NCBI GenBank assembly: GCA_947179485.1
Contig: OX359250.1
Location: forward strand, 12,816,539-12,880,538
From: Allacma fusca
Taxonomy: Eukaryota; Arthropoda; Collembola; Symphypleona; Sminthuridae
Reading direction: 5' to 3'
DNA: 64,000 nucleotides
A program made the position numbers and the translations under genes. Below the pieces are notes generated by a model, which saw only the letters and a list, made by a program, of their open reading frames with translations, ran no database searches and was not told where the DNA came from. Positions within the stretch are counted from its first letter, which is position 1. Each line of letters starts with the position of its first letter. Below are positions 12,782 to 25,593 of this stretch, piece after piece.

Positions 12782-15070
12782 ATGGATATTGATTCCAAAG
12801 AAGTCTCTTCACACTCACACAGTCACAGTCCAGACAGTGACGAAGGTGATTTGGATGAGGATCTTATTGAGATAATCTATGACGACGACATTGACGACGA
12901 TGATGATATTGATGACGGCAATTATGGAACAGACCAAGGGGATTTGGCAGACATAGAGGACGAAGGGGATGACTCGGATTCCCTTGGAATTGGGATTGAC
13001 GCTTTTTCGGGACAGAAACCAAACATTGTATTAAAAGGTCATCAAGGTGAGACGGAGTTCGTTCTTTGGTCTGATGATAAAATATTTTGAAGATTTATTT
13101 CGAGAAAAATTGGAGTAGATGGTGGATTTTTGGATTGGGATGAGAATAATTAACATTAATAATAATTAATTTTGGGATTGGTAGACGCCGCGGTTTTCTG
13201 CTGCTCGTTTGACACAACTTGTCAGAGGTTAATTACTGGTGGAGAGGACGACGTTGCGAATATATGGGATTCGACTTCCATTGAGTCCCGCTTTCCTGTG
13301 TATAAATGCAGGGGTCATAAAGTAAATTTTTCGGAGATCATCGGAGTTTTCGTATTCTCATTTTTTAAGGAAGAAGAATTTGATGTAATAAAAAATTTAT
13401 TTCTTAGGATTCGGTCATCAGTGCATCTTTTAGCTACGATTCGTCGTTTTTCTCCAGCGCTGACTTGTCAGGAATCGTAAAAGTGTGGAGGTCGAGCACT
13501 TTGAAGAGTACCATTCCTGTTCTTTCTTTGGAAACTGGTGATTTAACTGTAAGCACGTATTTAAAGTTTGTAATCTAGGGCACTGTGAGTTGTGGGGCCA
13601 GACAATAGGCAAAGTACCATTTTGTTTGTTATATTTATAATTGGATTTTTTTGATTGAATTATTTGATCACAGTGGAGCTTCTGGCATTTTGGAAGCAAT
13701 GTACTATTTGCTGGATGTGAGGATGGGTCGATTTACATGTGGAAGGTTCCAAGTGGGGATTGCAAAATACTGACAGCTGTGGGTTCCAAATGTGAATGTG
13801 CCACTCTGCTTCCGGATGGTAAGTTAGACAGTTGTATAGCTTGAAAGATCAATATTGAGATATTCTATTGTACAACAAAATTTTGTGACTTTAGGCAAGC
13901 GTCTTGTCGCTGGTTATGAGAACGGTGCAGTTAAACTTTTTGACCTCAAATCTGGACAAGTTCAGCATAATTTGTACATACCAACACCTCGATCTTGTGC
14001 CGTTTTATGCATTGACAAATGTCAGAACCATGATATTGTCGCTGCGGGCAATTTCAGAGGTCGTGTCCACATTTACAATACCAAAACAGGGAAGGTAAGT
14101 CATAGTAACAAATGTTCAACATGAGCCAGCATTTTCTTTTGTGTGGGCCATTACATTCATTTACGTTTATTCTGCTTTCGTTAGATTTTGAATACTCTCC
14201 AATGCAGCCCTAACGGGGGTCGACAAGAGGATGATGAGGACGGCAATGCTGATAGTGTGGAAAGTCTTGCGTTTTGCACAAGTGGAAACGTAGATTACTT
14301 GGCTGCTGGAACTGTTTCCGGTAATGTTGCTGTGTGGGATATCTCAACCATGGTAAAATATTGATCATTATATTTTTTATCTTAATTTGTGTTTTTCAAT
14401 AACAAAACATTTGATACGGCGATATGAGTGGGAATTTCTAATTGTTTACAAATGCAAATGGTCCAGACTTGTTTTTGGTATGCTGATCATAAGCCTCGTA
14501 TTTGCATGTTTTTTGTTGTTTATTTAATATTTTGCTGCCCATAAAACTTCATTATGCTTATGTATTTTTAGAAGGTTATTTCTCCTATCCTTTTAAATGC
14601 ACTCATGTCATCATTAGGGTTTTCCAAAAGAGGGCAAGCAAGTTTAACAAACTGGTTTCTCAATGATGAACCCGAAAGGTATTTATTTCTCGTTTTTCAA
14701 CAGTGTGAGCGTATGCGATTGAAGCAAGATGCTGGGCTGACTAAACTGGTGTGGGACTCGAAAGTACCGGTATTTTATACCGGCGGTTTGGATGGAGTAG
14801 TTCGTGCCATTGATGCCCGAACATGCAAAATTGAGAGAGTGATGGGCAGACATCGCTCAGAAGTGTTGGATTTGTCTGTTTCCAAGTAAGAGTCTATATA
14901 AAGTCGTAATCATAACGGTTTGCTATTACTACTTGGCATCTTACTTTACTACGTTGGCAACTTCAGTTTTTTTTATAGAAATTTTTTTAATATTTTGCAG
15001 GGATGGGACAAAGTTGGTGTCAGCCTCTGAAGATGGCTCAACCTTTATTTTCAGTCTTGACCAGGCCTGA
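12782..15070 (+). CDS. AAMP: Angio-associated migratory cell protein homologue (WD40)
   Basis: Eight exons join in frame: 12782-13046, 13185-13321, 13408-13548, 13674-13818, 13895-14094, 14185-14352, 14704-14885 and 15001-15070. They encode 435 aa, essentially the length of known AAMP. After a His/Ser-rich start comes a strongly acidic segment (runs of Asp and Glu, residues 20-70), then a beta-propeller of seven to eight WD repeats. Typical strands are LITGGEDDVANIWD, DLSGIVKVW, LFAGCEDGSIYMWKV, LVAGYENGAVKLFDL, VSGNVAVWD, FYTGGLDGVVRAID and LVSASEDGSTFIFSLD. The acidic leader plus propeller is the AAMP layout. AAMP has roles in cell migration and has been linked to ribosome biogenesis; its role here is inferred by homology. 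An AATAAA follows near 15255. Confidence 0.9.
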
Positions 15071-18000
15071 AAATGTGCTTTAAATTTTGAAACCAACACG
15101 CAGCGCACTGCTCACTCAACAATGCCTTAATATGCTATCATTTGTGAAGACCTTGTGTAAGTTCAATGTATATTTCCCGCCACGATCCGAGCTTTATCCG
15201 CAATAATGTATTATTCGGAAAGGCACTAACTAATTTTAAGTGTTTAGACACGTCAAATAAATAACGTATTCTGTCGTTTATCATTTATATTATTTCTATT
15301 CTATTCCAATCTGCCTCTGTCCATGAGCATAATGGTTAGCATTTTTGACCAGTCATTTTAGAGATGCATTAAACCCATTCCAGTGTTATTCCTTGATGGC
15401 TTTTCAATCCGTTGAACTTCATACATTCGTACTTATTAATTGGGTGCGTCCGGGAACTGTCTGCTATTGATGCAACGCTCAAATTAATAGATTAAAACTA
15501 CGAAATTCGATAACTCGTAACTAATCACTACGTGTGTCCAAAACGTCCTTGTGCTGTTACTGCTGTATATGTTTCAATGACAGTATATCAATTATCAATA
15601 ATTACTTTGAAGGAGATACTGAAATGGAAATTAAAAGCCTGGTAGGGTTTTTTCCCACGTTCACCACGGAGTAAATATATGTATTTTGTAGAAATTTCAT
15701 AACAAATTTTACCAACCCATAAAATATTAATTTACCAAAAATAATACATACCAATCAATATTAATAAATGATGTCATCTCTATAATCTAACTGATAACGG
15801 AAAAATACAAATCACCGTTGGAGCACGTATGAATGTTGAAAGTGTTCAAGCTAAATATTTTTCGAACCCTTGTACCGGGTTAATTGTACATATTCCCCTC
15901 AAACTTTTTGTTTGAGAATGCTTAGACTAAATAGGAAATTGAGATCTAAAGTTCAGGTATCAGTATGGAGTATCAGCACACACGTGAAACTACTACCACT
16001 AATTATATACTTGTACGTGGGTTCATATACCCTGTTGTCCTATGGAAAGGTTGCGTACATATCCATATTATGAAGTCTTGCTTACAGTATAGGAAATGAA
16101 TGGACATAGTATGTGCATTTTTAATGCATTCCCTCAAGCGCTTTTGGTTATTCCAGAGTCAGGAATTGAGCTTCCCTGAGATCTTCTCCCTTGAAGCCAG
16201 GATGAGTTTTGCTGTCCAACCAAAACTTGTTACTGCCTGCAGAAATACAAGAAAAAAAAGAAATAGTTTGCGTTCCCGATCTCAAATACAATCCACTGCA
16301 AATGGGTGCGTTCGTTCACGTATAGGCAAGTTGCAGTAGTATGAAACTGTGCAAGAGATTTTTTTAAATGCATAAAAGGATGGCAGCAATTAACTTTTAT
16401 GCTTATTCTTGAGCTTATTACACATGTATACAGCCTGGCGTTACATTTAAGAATACTGAAGTATTGCAGAAAATTGTTAGGTAAAACTGCTTCCTTAGCT
16501 TCTCCTTACATTCTATCTGTGAAGGTTTTTTATTCTGCAAACCCATTGTAGAATTGTAACTGCTTGCTTCAAAACTCTAAACTGTGTATTTCTTATAATG
16601 CTAATGGGTGATTCCATACATACATATGGATACATGTCATTTTCTTGTACAGACATACCGTGTACTTACTATGAAGGTATTTTCATTTGTGGACAAAGAT
16701 TATATAAAGAGGAAAATAGATATGGTCGAGTCATGTGTGTGGAAGATTTGTGTAACCTCAGCACATGGAACTCCGTGTGTATAGTCTGGACTGTGGTCAC
16801 AAACTGATGTAAAAAACTAGATGCTCATGTCTTCATTGAGACATGTTGCAGCAATGAAGATATGGGTGTGGGTGTCGAACAAAGATTCTGGATGAACTTG
16901 ATTAACGAGTCAAACCAATATATGAACAAGTGTGGTTCCCCAAATTTCCTTAGAACCGCCGTGGCTGGCTCGTTGACAACACTGATTCCCCGTGTTTAAC
17001 TATCTTTTGGACGACATGTAAAGAGACAGAATCATTTTTCCCCCATGAGTTTTAAACAAGTCTCAGCTTCATAACTTGAGGGAATTGTGCTCAGCTTGCA
17101 GTTTTTCCAGTAAGAGTCCAACCAGATTCCAGAGAGAAATAGACCATAAAACATTTTCACAGATTCAGCATTCTTTAATGCTCTCTACAGTTAAAACTCC
17201 TCTAGTCTAAATTACTAAAAGTTAATAATGTAAAGCCGACATACCGTAGGCATTGATTTTGTCATATACAAAGTTTCTCCTATCTGATAAGTTCTCAATT
17301 TAAACTGACACAAAAAACTGACAAATCCAATCAAGGTGTGTAACTTCAGAATAACAAGGAAAGGAAAAAGAGAAAAAAAAACAGAGTCGTATTTTATTAA
17401 CGCCAGTTGGGGGAGTAAATAAGGTCTGAAAAAGGTTGGAGTTTTATGTCCAAGACTCAAAAAAACAGCACCAATTAAAAGCTTGGTGAATATTAATTTT
17501 TGTTTCTTCGATGGTGATATTGAACACCGAATTCACTCATTTGTTGGTGTAAGTATCTTACTACACGACGGAATCAGAGATTCTCCCACGCTTGTGAAAT
17601 ATACGGAATACCGGTCGAATCTGCGGGCATACAAAGTCAGGTAAGGACAAAACATTCACGTGTTTCACATTTACTGTATGTAAGTGGTAATCTTCTTCTG
17701 TCTAATTAGGCAAAATTTTTGCAGCAGGTTGTTCAGAAAATCAGAACATGTGGCTGTCGTTGATATCAGTATTAGTATTTTTTTTATCATGTGGCAATTT
17801 CATGGGAATGGTATTTTAAGATGGGGCAACGTACGAACTACAAACTATTATGCGTGCAAAACTGACACAAATTAGTCTCATGCTCTCAGCCCTATAAATT
17901 CTGACTGTATGTTGCCTTTACTTAATTTGAGTCTTGAGTTGTTTTTATGGTAGTAAAAATTGCAATAAGGTGGAACACGTGTATATTCCGTGTAATTTAA

Positions 18001-21000
18001 TTTGTACAGCCAGTGAATATATGTTTCTGTGGTGCTTGAATAATTGTATCAACACAGTGCCTACATAAGACTTATGACAGAGGAGGAAGAGTTAGTTGCC
18101 GGTTGAGGAATGTGGGAGCGAGAAGCAACGATAAATTTGTTCTGCTACATCTTCATAAATGTTGATTACTTTGTTTGTTTTCTTGCACTCTATTTAATAG
18201 ATCTGTATTAACCTTTACCTATATTTACTCAGTAAATCCAATTAACATGATAAGCCTGCCCTTATTACTAACTAGCTAAGGAAAATTTTTAAATGACTGG
18301 GGTGTTGTACTTGTTTGACCTTATCACTATCATAAACTCGTGTTAACCCCATACGGGGATGGCAACCAGCTGTGAACTAAAGATAGCATGGAATATAATA
18401 ATTGAAGTTACTGAAATAACTTACGGTACATTTAACATATTAGGACTGCCGAGTAGGCAGAAAGACTAGAGAATATTAGTTATGTATATATAGTTTATTT
18501 TAGTTCTGATATTTGACAGTCTTCGTGTGTGACTCTGGCTACATACAAAACGGAAATTTTTCAATCTGTAGTCATTAATATTCTATATTTGCAAATTATT
18601 CACAACCTAGCTCCGTACCCTGATAACCTCACTGGAAAGTTAAGTCATTATACCGAATATGTTGATTTCAATTCCATCAATAATATAATTTGTTTTTACT
18701 AATAAGCTGCGAAAACTAAAGAGAGTTTATTGCTAACCTACTTGGAGTAGACATAATTTTTGCGACAGATAATTTCAGCTGTCGAAGTACATTTCTTTTG
18801 ATTTTTGCAAATCAACTTCTGCGTAATTATTGCACACATAAAATAAGTGTGTTAATTATGGTGGCAATTGTAAGATAATATTTTGGTCTCTCCTGAACAG
18901 TATGCTCTATTTCACACACTCACACATGAGATGATTCTATGCTGACAAATAAAATTTTATTACATGTGTGAGTGTTTCGGATTGTTGCCTCTCAACATGA
19001 TATTTGAGCATCGACTGTATTATTATGTTTTGTGCTTGAGTATCTATAGTTATGGTTATTTTAGTAGCTGGAAAAGTTTATTGTCCACGTCCACAGTATG
19101 TAGTTATTTTTGGGACAGCATGGACGAGACACGGCTTACAATTATTACAGCGTGCTTCAGAGTCCGAAAGAAAGAAATACGTTAGATTACGTAATGAATT
19201 GAAAGGGGAAGTGAATTACATAATGAGATTATGTTCAAGTATTCATGCTCATAGTGCTAATGCTAACAAGTATGAAGCATTTGAAAGATTTCTAAAGGAT
19301 ACTCCTGCAAACTTCACGTGTTTTCCCAAGAGTATGCACAAGCAAGGTTCACAGGCTGGCTAGGATTTTTTTTTGTCGTCGAACTGTCAGTAAATACTCA
19401 AGTAGTTTTTTTTTTTGTGAGAACAAGTTAAGCTGATACGACCTTAGTTTTAACATAACTATAACTTGTATACGAGCACAATTTACATATAACTTGTTCC
19501 TGCAAAGGGAAGGCAAAAACAATCTTATTGTACCTTGTAAGACCATCGCATATTAAATTCTGTAGTTGGAGCTGGGGCTCCACACTGAGACAACTTACCC
19601 CCGGGTTATGAGTCCGAGATTACCTACAAGTACAAATAATTATGAGTATACATTACATACATATGCATACGTTTCCTTGTAGAATACAAAATATCCGTCC
19701 CTGCCCTTGTAAAATGTCTAGTTCTTGTCTGAAAGGCAAACGTCGATCTGATGCGCATCTATTCCTAGTTTTGAATGCAGTCAGACCCAGACTGTATTAA
19801 AATGAATGAGGCTATAAAACAGCAAATAAAGCTTAATAATACAATTGCATCTGGTGGTTAGATAATTGATGGATATATACATAAATACTACGTAGCTGGA
19901 GTGGATCCGAGGGAAGCTCTTATCAAAAAGAATTTCATTCATAATAATCATTATTACAACTATTTTTCCCATTAACTATTTCCAGTCTGACCGTTGTGTA
20001 TGCATATAGATAATTCTAAGATGGTCGGAAATTGTGGTTGACATTTACAACTTATAATTAAATTCTGCCACATGGCTCGGAGATAACTGGGAGCATTGTA
20101 CAAATAGCATGCCTACTTTGTATGTATGTATGTATATGCTCACTTCCTTTCCTGGAAAGCACAACAGTTGCTAAGGTTTCCTCAATAATCCTTTTACATG
20201 AAGCTCCGTTTCTCGAGTCTCTTTTTTTCTGTTTACGAGTGTAAGCAATTAAAATCGAGCACATATGTATATAGTATAGATGAAGTTACAGTACAAGGAA
20301 TCTTAGGAACGCTCGATTATAGACAGGTGGGCTTAAAATGTCAGCGGAAATTTTGAGCAATTAGTAACAGCTTTTTTTTAAACTGTCACCTTGCAATATC
20401 AGGACAACTTAGTAACTGATAGAGAAATTTTTCCGTTGGAATTTTTGTCAACAGTGATATTGAATCACTCATTTGTAGTCTTAAACCAAGTATAAGCCTT
20501 AAATATTCCATAATTCTGTTTAGACTCAATTTTTATCTCAACTAAAATAAATATTGGGAAAAATGCTAATACTGGAGTATCATTTACAGCTTGACGGAAT
20601 CCAAGCTAAGCATGCAGCTGACTAAAATAGGCTAGTGTCCTATCCTATGCAAGCAGAATTTTGGTCAAAGAAAATTGTCACTCAGCTCAATACCAGAAGC
20701 AGTACTTGCTATCAGTTAAATTTACAAAGAATGCTATATATTCAAAATGTATGGCATTATTAGCTGATGAGCAAGCAAAGAGATACAGATAGCAACCAGT
20801 GTGTATGCTGGGGATTTTTTATTTACATACTTATCTCCTGTCCTTTTTTTCCTTTAAAAACTGCATCTAAATTAAATATTTGTCATCTCAGGGACAAAAA
20901 TTCCCATGTTTTTTAGTAACAGACTTAATGTTTAAAATAATAACACCAATTGTAAGATTTAAGTAAAATCACGGGTGTCCAGATTAAGTCTGTTGATCGT

Positions 21001-21445
21001 ATCTGCCAAGAAATCCAAATCCCAAAGATTAATAGCAAAATATCTAAATGCTATTTTAAGAGTAAGCAATTTTTCAAGTGGGTGTTCACCCATTCCATAT
21101 AAATTTTATACTTAGGACTTTGAAACTTATAAGTTGTGCATCCATTTAAAATCCAAGCTTAGTATATATTAAGTACTTCTAGCCTGATAATTTCCAACTT
21201 TGGATTTCTGTACGCTACTGGTGACACTCAACAAATTAGGAGTAACGATAAATTCTCATCAAAGTTCCTTTTCATTTATTTATCAGCCAATATTTATCTT
21301 GGCAATTGATATCAAAGTATATCTTTGTTTTTGGTGAGATGGAATGGTTACATTTGAAAGATTTATTTGTTTTGACATAGCACCGCACAGAATCTCCGGA
21401 GACGATTAGTGTCTATTTCTCGGACATCAATAATTACGAGACGAC
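15071..21445. other. Long intergenic region, no supported gene
   Basis: About 6.4 kb of AT-rich DNA. The longest open frame with some coding-like composition is 19052-19363 (+, 103 codons), which I cannot place in any family and which has no splice or promoter support. The last part before 21446 should contain the promoter of the amino-acid transporter. Confidence 0.45.
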
Positions 21446-24400
21446 ATGGGGAGAAATAATGTGAGGTCGGACGGGAATGCGGAACCTTCCGCACCAGAAA
21501 GTCAACCTTTGAAGGATGACAGACCACAGGTATGATTTATTTCAAAAATAACTTATTTTAAATCTAAAGGATTCTAAACAATATTATTTCTTTGAAAATA
21601 ATTTTTAAGGATATTTATCCCATGTGTATAAATGTCTATTGAAATAGAATCCCAATGCGGGAGGAACCGTTGAGCTGAAGAAGGAGCTGGGACTTATGAA
21701 TGGAGTGGGAATAATTGTGGGAGTGATAATTGGAGCAGGAATCTTTGTCTCTCCTGTTGGAGTGATACAATACTCAGGATCAACGGGCTTAGCACTAATA
21801 GTATGGGCCATGTCCGGCCTTTTGTCCATGGTCGGGGCTCTGTGCTATGCTGAACTGGGTTCGTTTACACTTTTTACCAGAATTAATCACCCAATAAATC
21901 ATAACTGTGCGCATTGGTTCTAGGAACGTGGTTGCTTAGAAATCAAGTTTTCTTATCTCGTTAAAAGTTAAGCTCCAGATAAAAAAAAAGACTAAATTGC
22001 TTGTCCTTGCCGTCTGGTTCAAGAGAATTTTAGTAGCGTATAATTTCTTGATATTTTTGTCATTTGTAGTCTCCACGTCTAATGGAGCAATCAGTACGAC
22101 TGATTGTGAGTTAAAGTCAATGCCAAGTCTTCACTATGTTGCAGCTATCCAACTGAACTGGTTGACTCTGATATCATTAATGAGTATCATTCTTGGATAT
22201 CATTCATGGGACTTAGGGATAAACCATTATTTTTAATTTGTAGTACCCAAGGCCTATTATTGATAGTACTAATATCCTGTTTATTAACTCAAAAAACTAA
22301 GAGTTCCTCCAGGTCACTGTGATTTACACTTAATGCTATAATCATGTCTCAGGAGTTGAATGCTCGTGTACAAGGGTCTACTTATTGATGGATTTTAGGT
22401 ACAATGATACCCAAGTCAGGAGGAGATTATACTTACATTATGGACTCCCTCGGAGCCCTCCCGGCATTCTTGTATCTTTGGGTGGCGTTGATGATCATTG
22501 TTCCCACAGGGAATGCCATCCTAGCCTTAACTTTTTCTCAATACATTTTGCAACCCTTTTGGCCCGAGTGTGTTCCTCCAGATGCAGCCGTCCGACTCCT
22601 TAGCGCCGTTGTCATAGGTTGGTTGAAAAAAAAATATTCCTCCTCGTTTACTTTCCAATGTTGTTGGGATACTTATGGGATGCTATATAGATACTCATAA
22701 GGGAGCAGGAGGCACTGCACACTGCCTTGATGAGATGGAGTTCATTTATAGTCATTTATGTTTATAAATGAGTGTAGCATTATTATCGTGATTCCATTCA
22801 TGAGCTCGTGTGTACACGAACTTTTTTGTACGTCGTCTTTGATAAAGCTTTGACAAGCCAACTTTAAATTAAACTAAATCATCTAATGACTGTCCGTGTA
22901 AATGCCGAGGCTCATTTGTGTTCTCTTTCAAGATGTGATTAATATTAACACTAAATGCTTGTCTTATGTATGATCACTATCCAAACAGCTCTTCTGACGG
23001 CTGTCAATTGCTACAATGTTAAATGGTCTGCTCGACTCCAGGATTTGTTCACAAGTATGAAAATTCTGGCGTTGGTTATCATCGTTATTGCCGGTCTGGT
23101 CGTCCTTTGCATGGGCACCACGGATAATCTGGCAGAGCCTTTTGAGGGGACAACCACTGAACCAGGAAATATTGCCAAAGCATTTTACAGCGGCCTCTTT
23201 ACTTATGCCGGCTGGTTAGTGTCTTAATCAAATGGGAACGTATAACTCCATTGTAAATGGTCTTTCAATTGTGATACATGAGGATTCTCATTTTGCAGGA
23301 ATTATTTAAACTTTGTCACAGAGGAGATCAAGAATCCTTTTAAGTAAGTTCATCTTTCACGTAGCCGACGGTTTACTATGATCATTGCAATAAAGAGCAA
23401 TTGAAGGAACTATTTTATGTGGACTGTAGGAATCTCCCAAGAGCTATTTGGATATCTATGCCCGTTGTAACCATTGCTTATACTTTAGCAAATGTGGCTT
23501 ACTTTGTTGTTTTGACAAAAGTTGAGATTCTGAACTCAAATGCTGTGGCTGTGGTAAGTTTTATGTGATTGCTTGACGGTCGTATGTATTAGATAACGTG
23601 CATGCCATTTATTAATGTTGTGTAATTTAAACCTTGGAATATTATTTGTAGTTCCTATAGCGAGCAATATATAATATTATAGCCTGTGTATCTTGCGTCG
23701 GACTATTTGAATGGATTTTTGCACTCACTCAGTGGGATCCAGTTAAATATTGAATTTTGAGTATTGATTGATGCTTATCTTCCAGACATTTGGGGATAAA
23801 CTTCTCGGCGTGATGTCCTGGATTATGCCTGTCTTTGTGGCTTGCTCTACCTTTGGAGCTCTCAATGCGTCCATTTACGCACCGTCCCGTTTAGTCTTCG
23901 TTGGGGCTCGAGAAGGACATCTGCCTCGTGCTTTGGCTCTCATCAACGTTGAAACATGTACACCCATCCCAGCTTTAATATTTCTTGTAAGATCATTAAG
24001 TGTATATCTTATCTTCATATGATTTCAATCCTACACCATCCACTTGCAATGACATGTATGAGTATGTCCAAGCTGGAGGGAGAAGCTACAATTTAAGTGT
24101 GATTTATACATAATCTTTTTTATATAGGGGCTACTGTCCATCTTCATGTTGATATCAAAAGACGTCCAAGCCTTAATTGACTACTTATCGTTTGTTGAAG
24201 CCTCTTTCTGGGGCATGTCCATTGCAGGCCTTCTCTGGCTCAGATATAAGAGACCAGACTTAGAGCGACCAATCAAGGTATTTACATACTCTTATTTCCA
24301 GTAATTTCCCCAAATAATACTTATAGACTCAGGGCAGATGCATTTGGGGATAGTTTAGGTGACATCATACATGCAATGTGTCACATAATCTTTGACGATA

Positions 24401-25593
24401 TGCAGTTTCCAACTATTGCTGCAGCTGCTAATAGAGCAAGGGAGCATTTACAATTTAATGATTTATTAGGTATCTACATGTATTGACCATTTGTAAAGAT
24501 ACAGAAGTGCTGGGATATGAACCATACAAAGTGTCACCCAAGACACTCTTTGCTCTTGTAATGTATAATTTTAGGGTTTACCAGATATATATGGGTCATA
24601 TTGGAAAATTTTGAACGGTACTGTTAATACATTTTGTCAGAATGTGCAATCTTTTGATTGTCTGTTGCAAATTCTTATTGTTAGCTCAAATGACTGTCTG
24701 TCTTGCTTATTGGTCATTAGGTATCTGGAATAAAGGGGATTTATTAATCCTATCGTATGCGTTTCTTAACACTGACCGCTCCAGCCTTGCCTGACCCTAT
24801 TATAGTTTATGCATGCCAGGATCATTTCGCAATATATGACTTGAACTTGTAATGTGAAAATGTGTTATGATGTAATTAGGTAAGTCTGGTGCTCCCCATC
24901 CTGTTCCTCCTCGTGATAATCTTCCTCATCGTTGTCTCAGTTATTGAAAATCAAGACTCGATTGGGATTGCACTAATTATTGTAGCATCTGGAATTCCTG
25001 TGTACTATATTTTTATTTATTGGGAAAATAAACCACAATTCCTCAAACGTCTTGGAGGTAAGTTCCTATACTTTTTAATAATAGCGGATGAGTACGTGTA
25101 TGTGTGGCTATTGTGAATGTCTGCTCAATTGACGTCATTCGGTCCGAACATCCAGTCTGTATAGTTTGTTGTAGTTGTAATAAAATTATTAAGTACTAAT
25201 ATCTACAACTAACAATAAGTACTTACAGCTGGTGTGAATTGTGTCCTAGTAGTCTGTCTTTATAAGTAGCATTTACAGTGCTAAACTAATTTATTATTGT
25301 TCCCCATACTGTTGCTTTGCTCGTTGTTTCTTGAATCCAGTGATTTCATGTTCAATTATGAGATCTATGAACGGGTTATTGAAACATACTATCTCTGAAT
25401 TCGGAGCTTTACCTGAAAATCACTGAAGTATTCTTGTTTGTTCTGTCTACTTTTTACAGCTTATAATGGTACGTCAAACCCCATCCATGACGGTGAAGAC
25501 GCGCCGCTTTTGCCCAATAATAATCCTCGTTTAATTCCACCTCTAAATGCATCCGAAAAAGATCAAAATGTAAACGTTTCGCAAAATCCTTGA
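21446..25593 (+). CDS. LAT-type amino-acid transporter light chain (SLC7 family)
   Basis: Ten exons join in frame (21446-21529, 21648-21858, 22399-22617, 22989-23214, 23299-23343, 23430-23553, 23786-23986, 24128-24277, 24880-25057, 25460-25593), giving 523 aa with about twelve hydrophobic helices. The first helix carries the substrate-binding loop [10 protein letters not shown]. Conserved blocks are [57 protein letters not shown] and AREGHLP. The Cys in FWPECVPP sits where light chains form the disulfide with the CD98/4F2-type heavy chain, so the product is probably half of a heteromeric plasma-membrane exchanger for large neutral (LAT) or cationic/neutral (y+LAT) amino acids. The tail is short and hydrophilic. 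The sequence fits SLC7A5-8; the exact subtype cannot be fixed by eye. Confidence 0.93.

Noticed and set aside
19052-19363. 103-codon ORF with mixed composition
   Set aside because: No recognisable family, splice partner or promoter; noted only in the intergenic entry.
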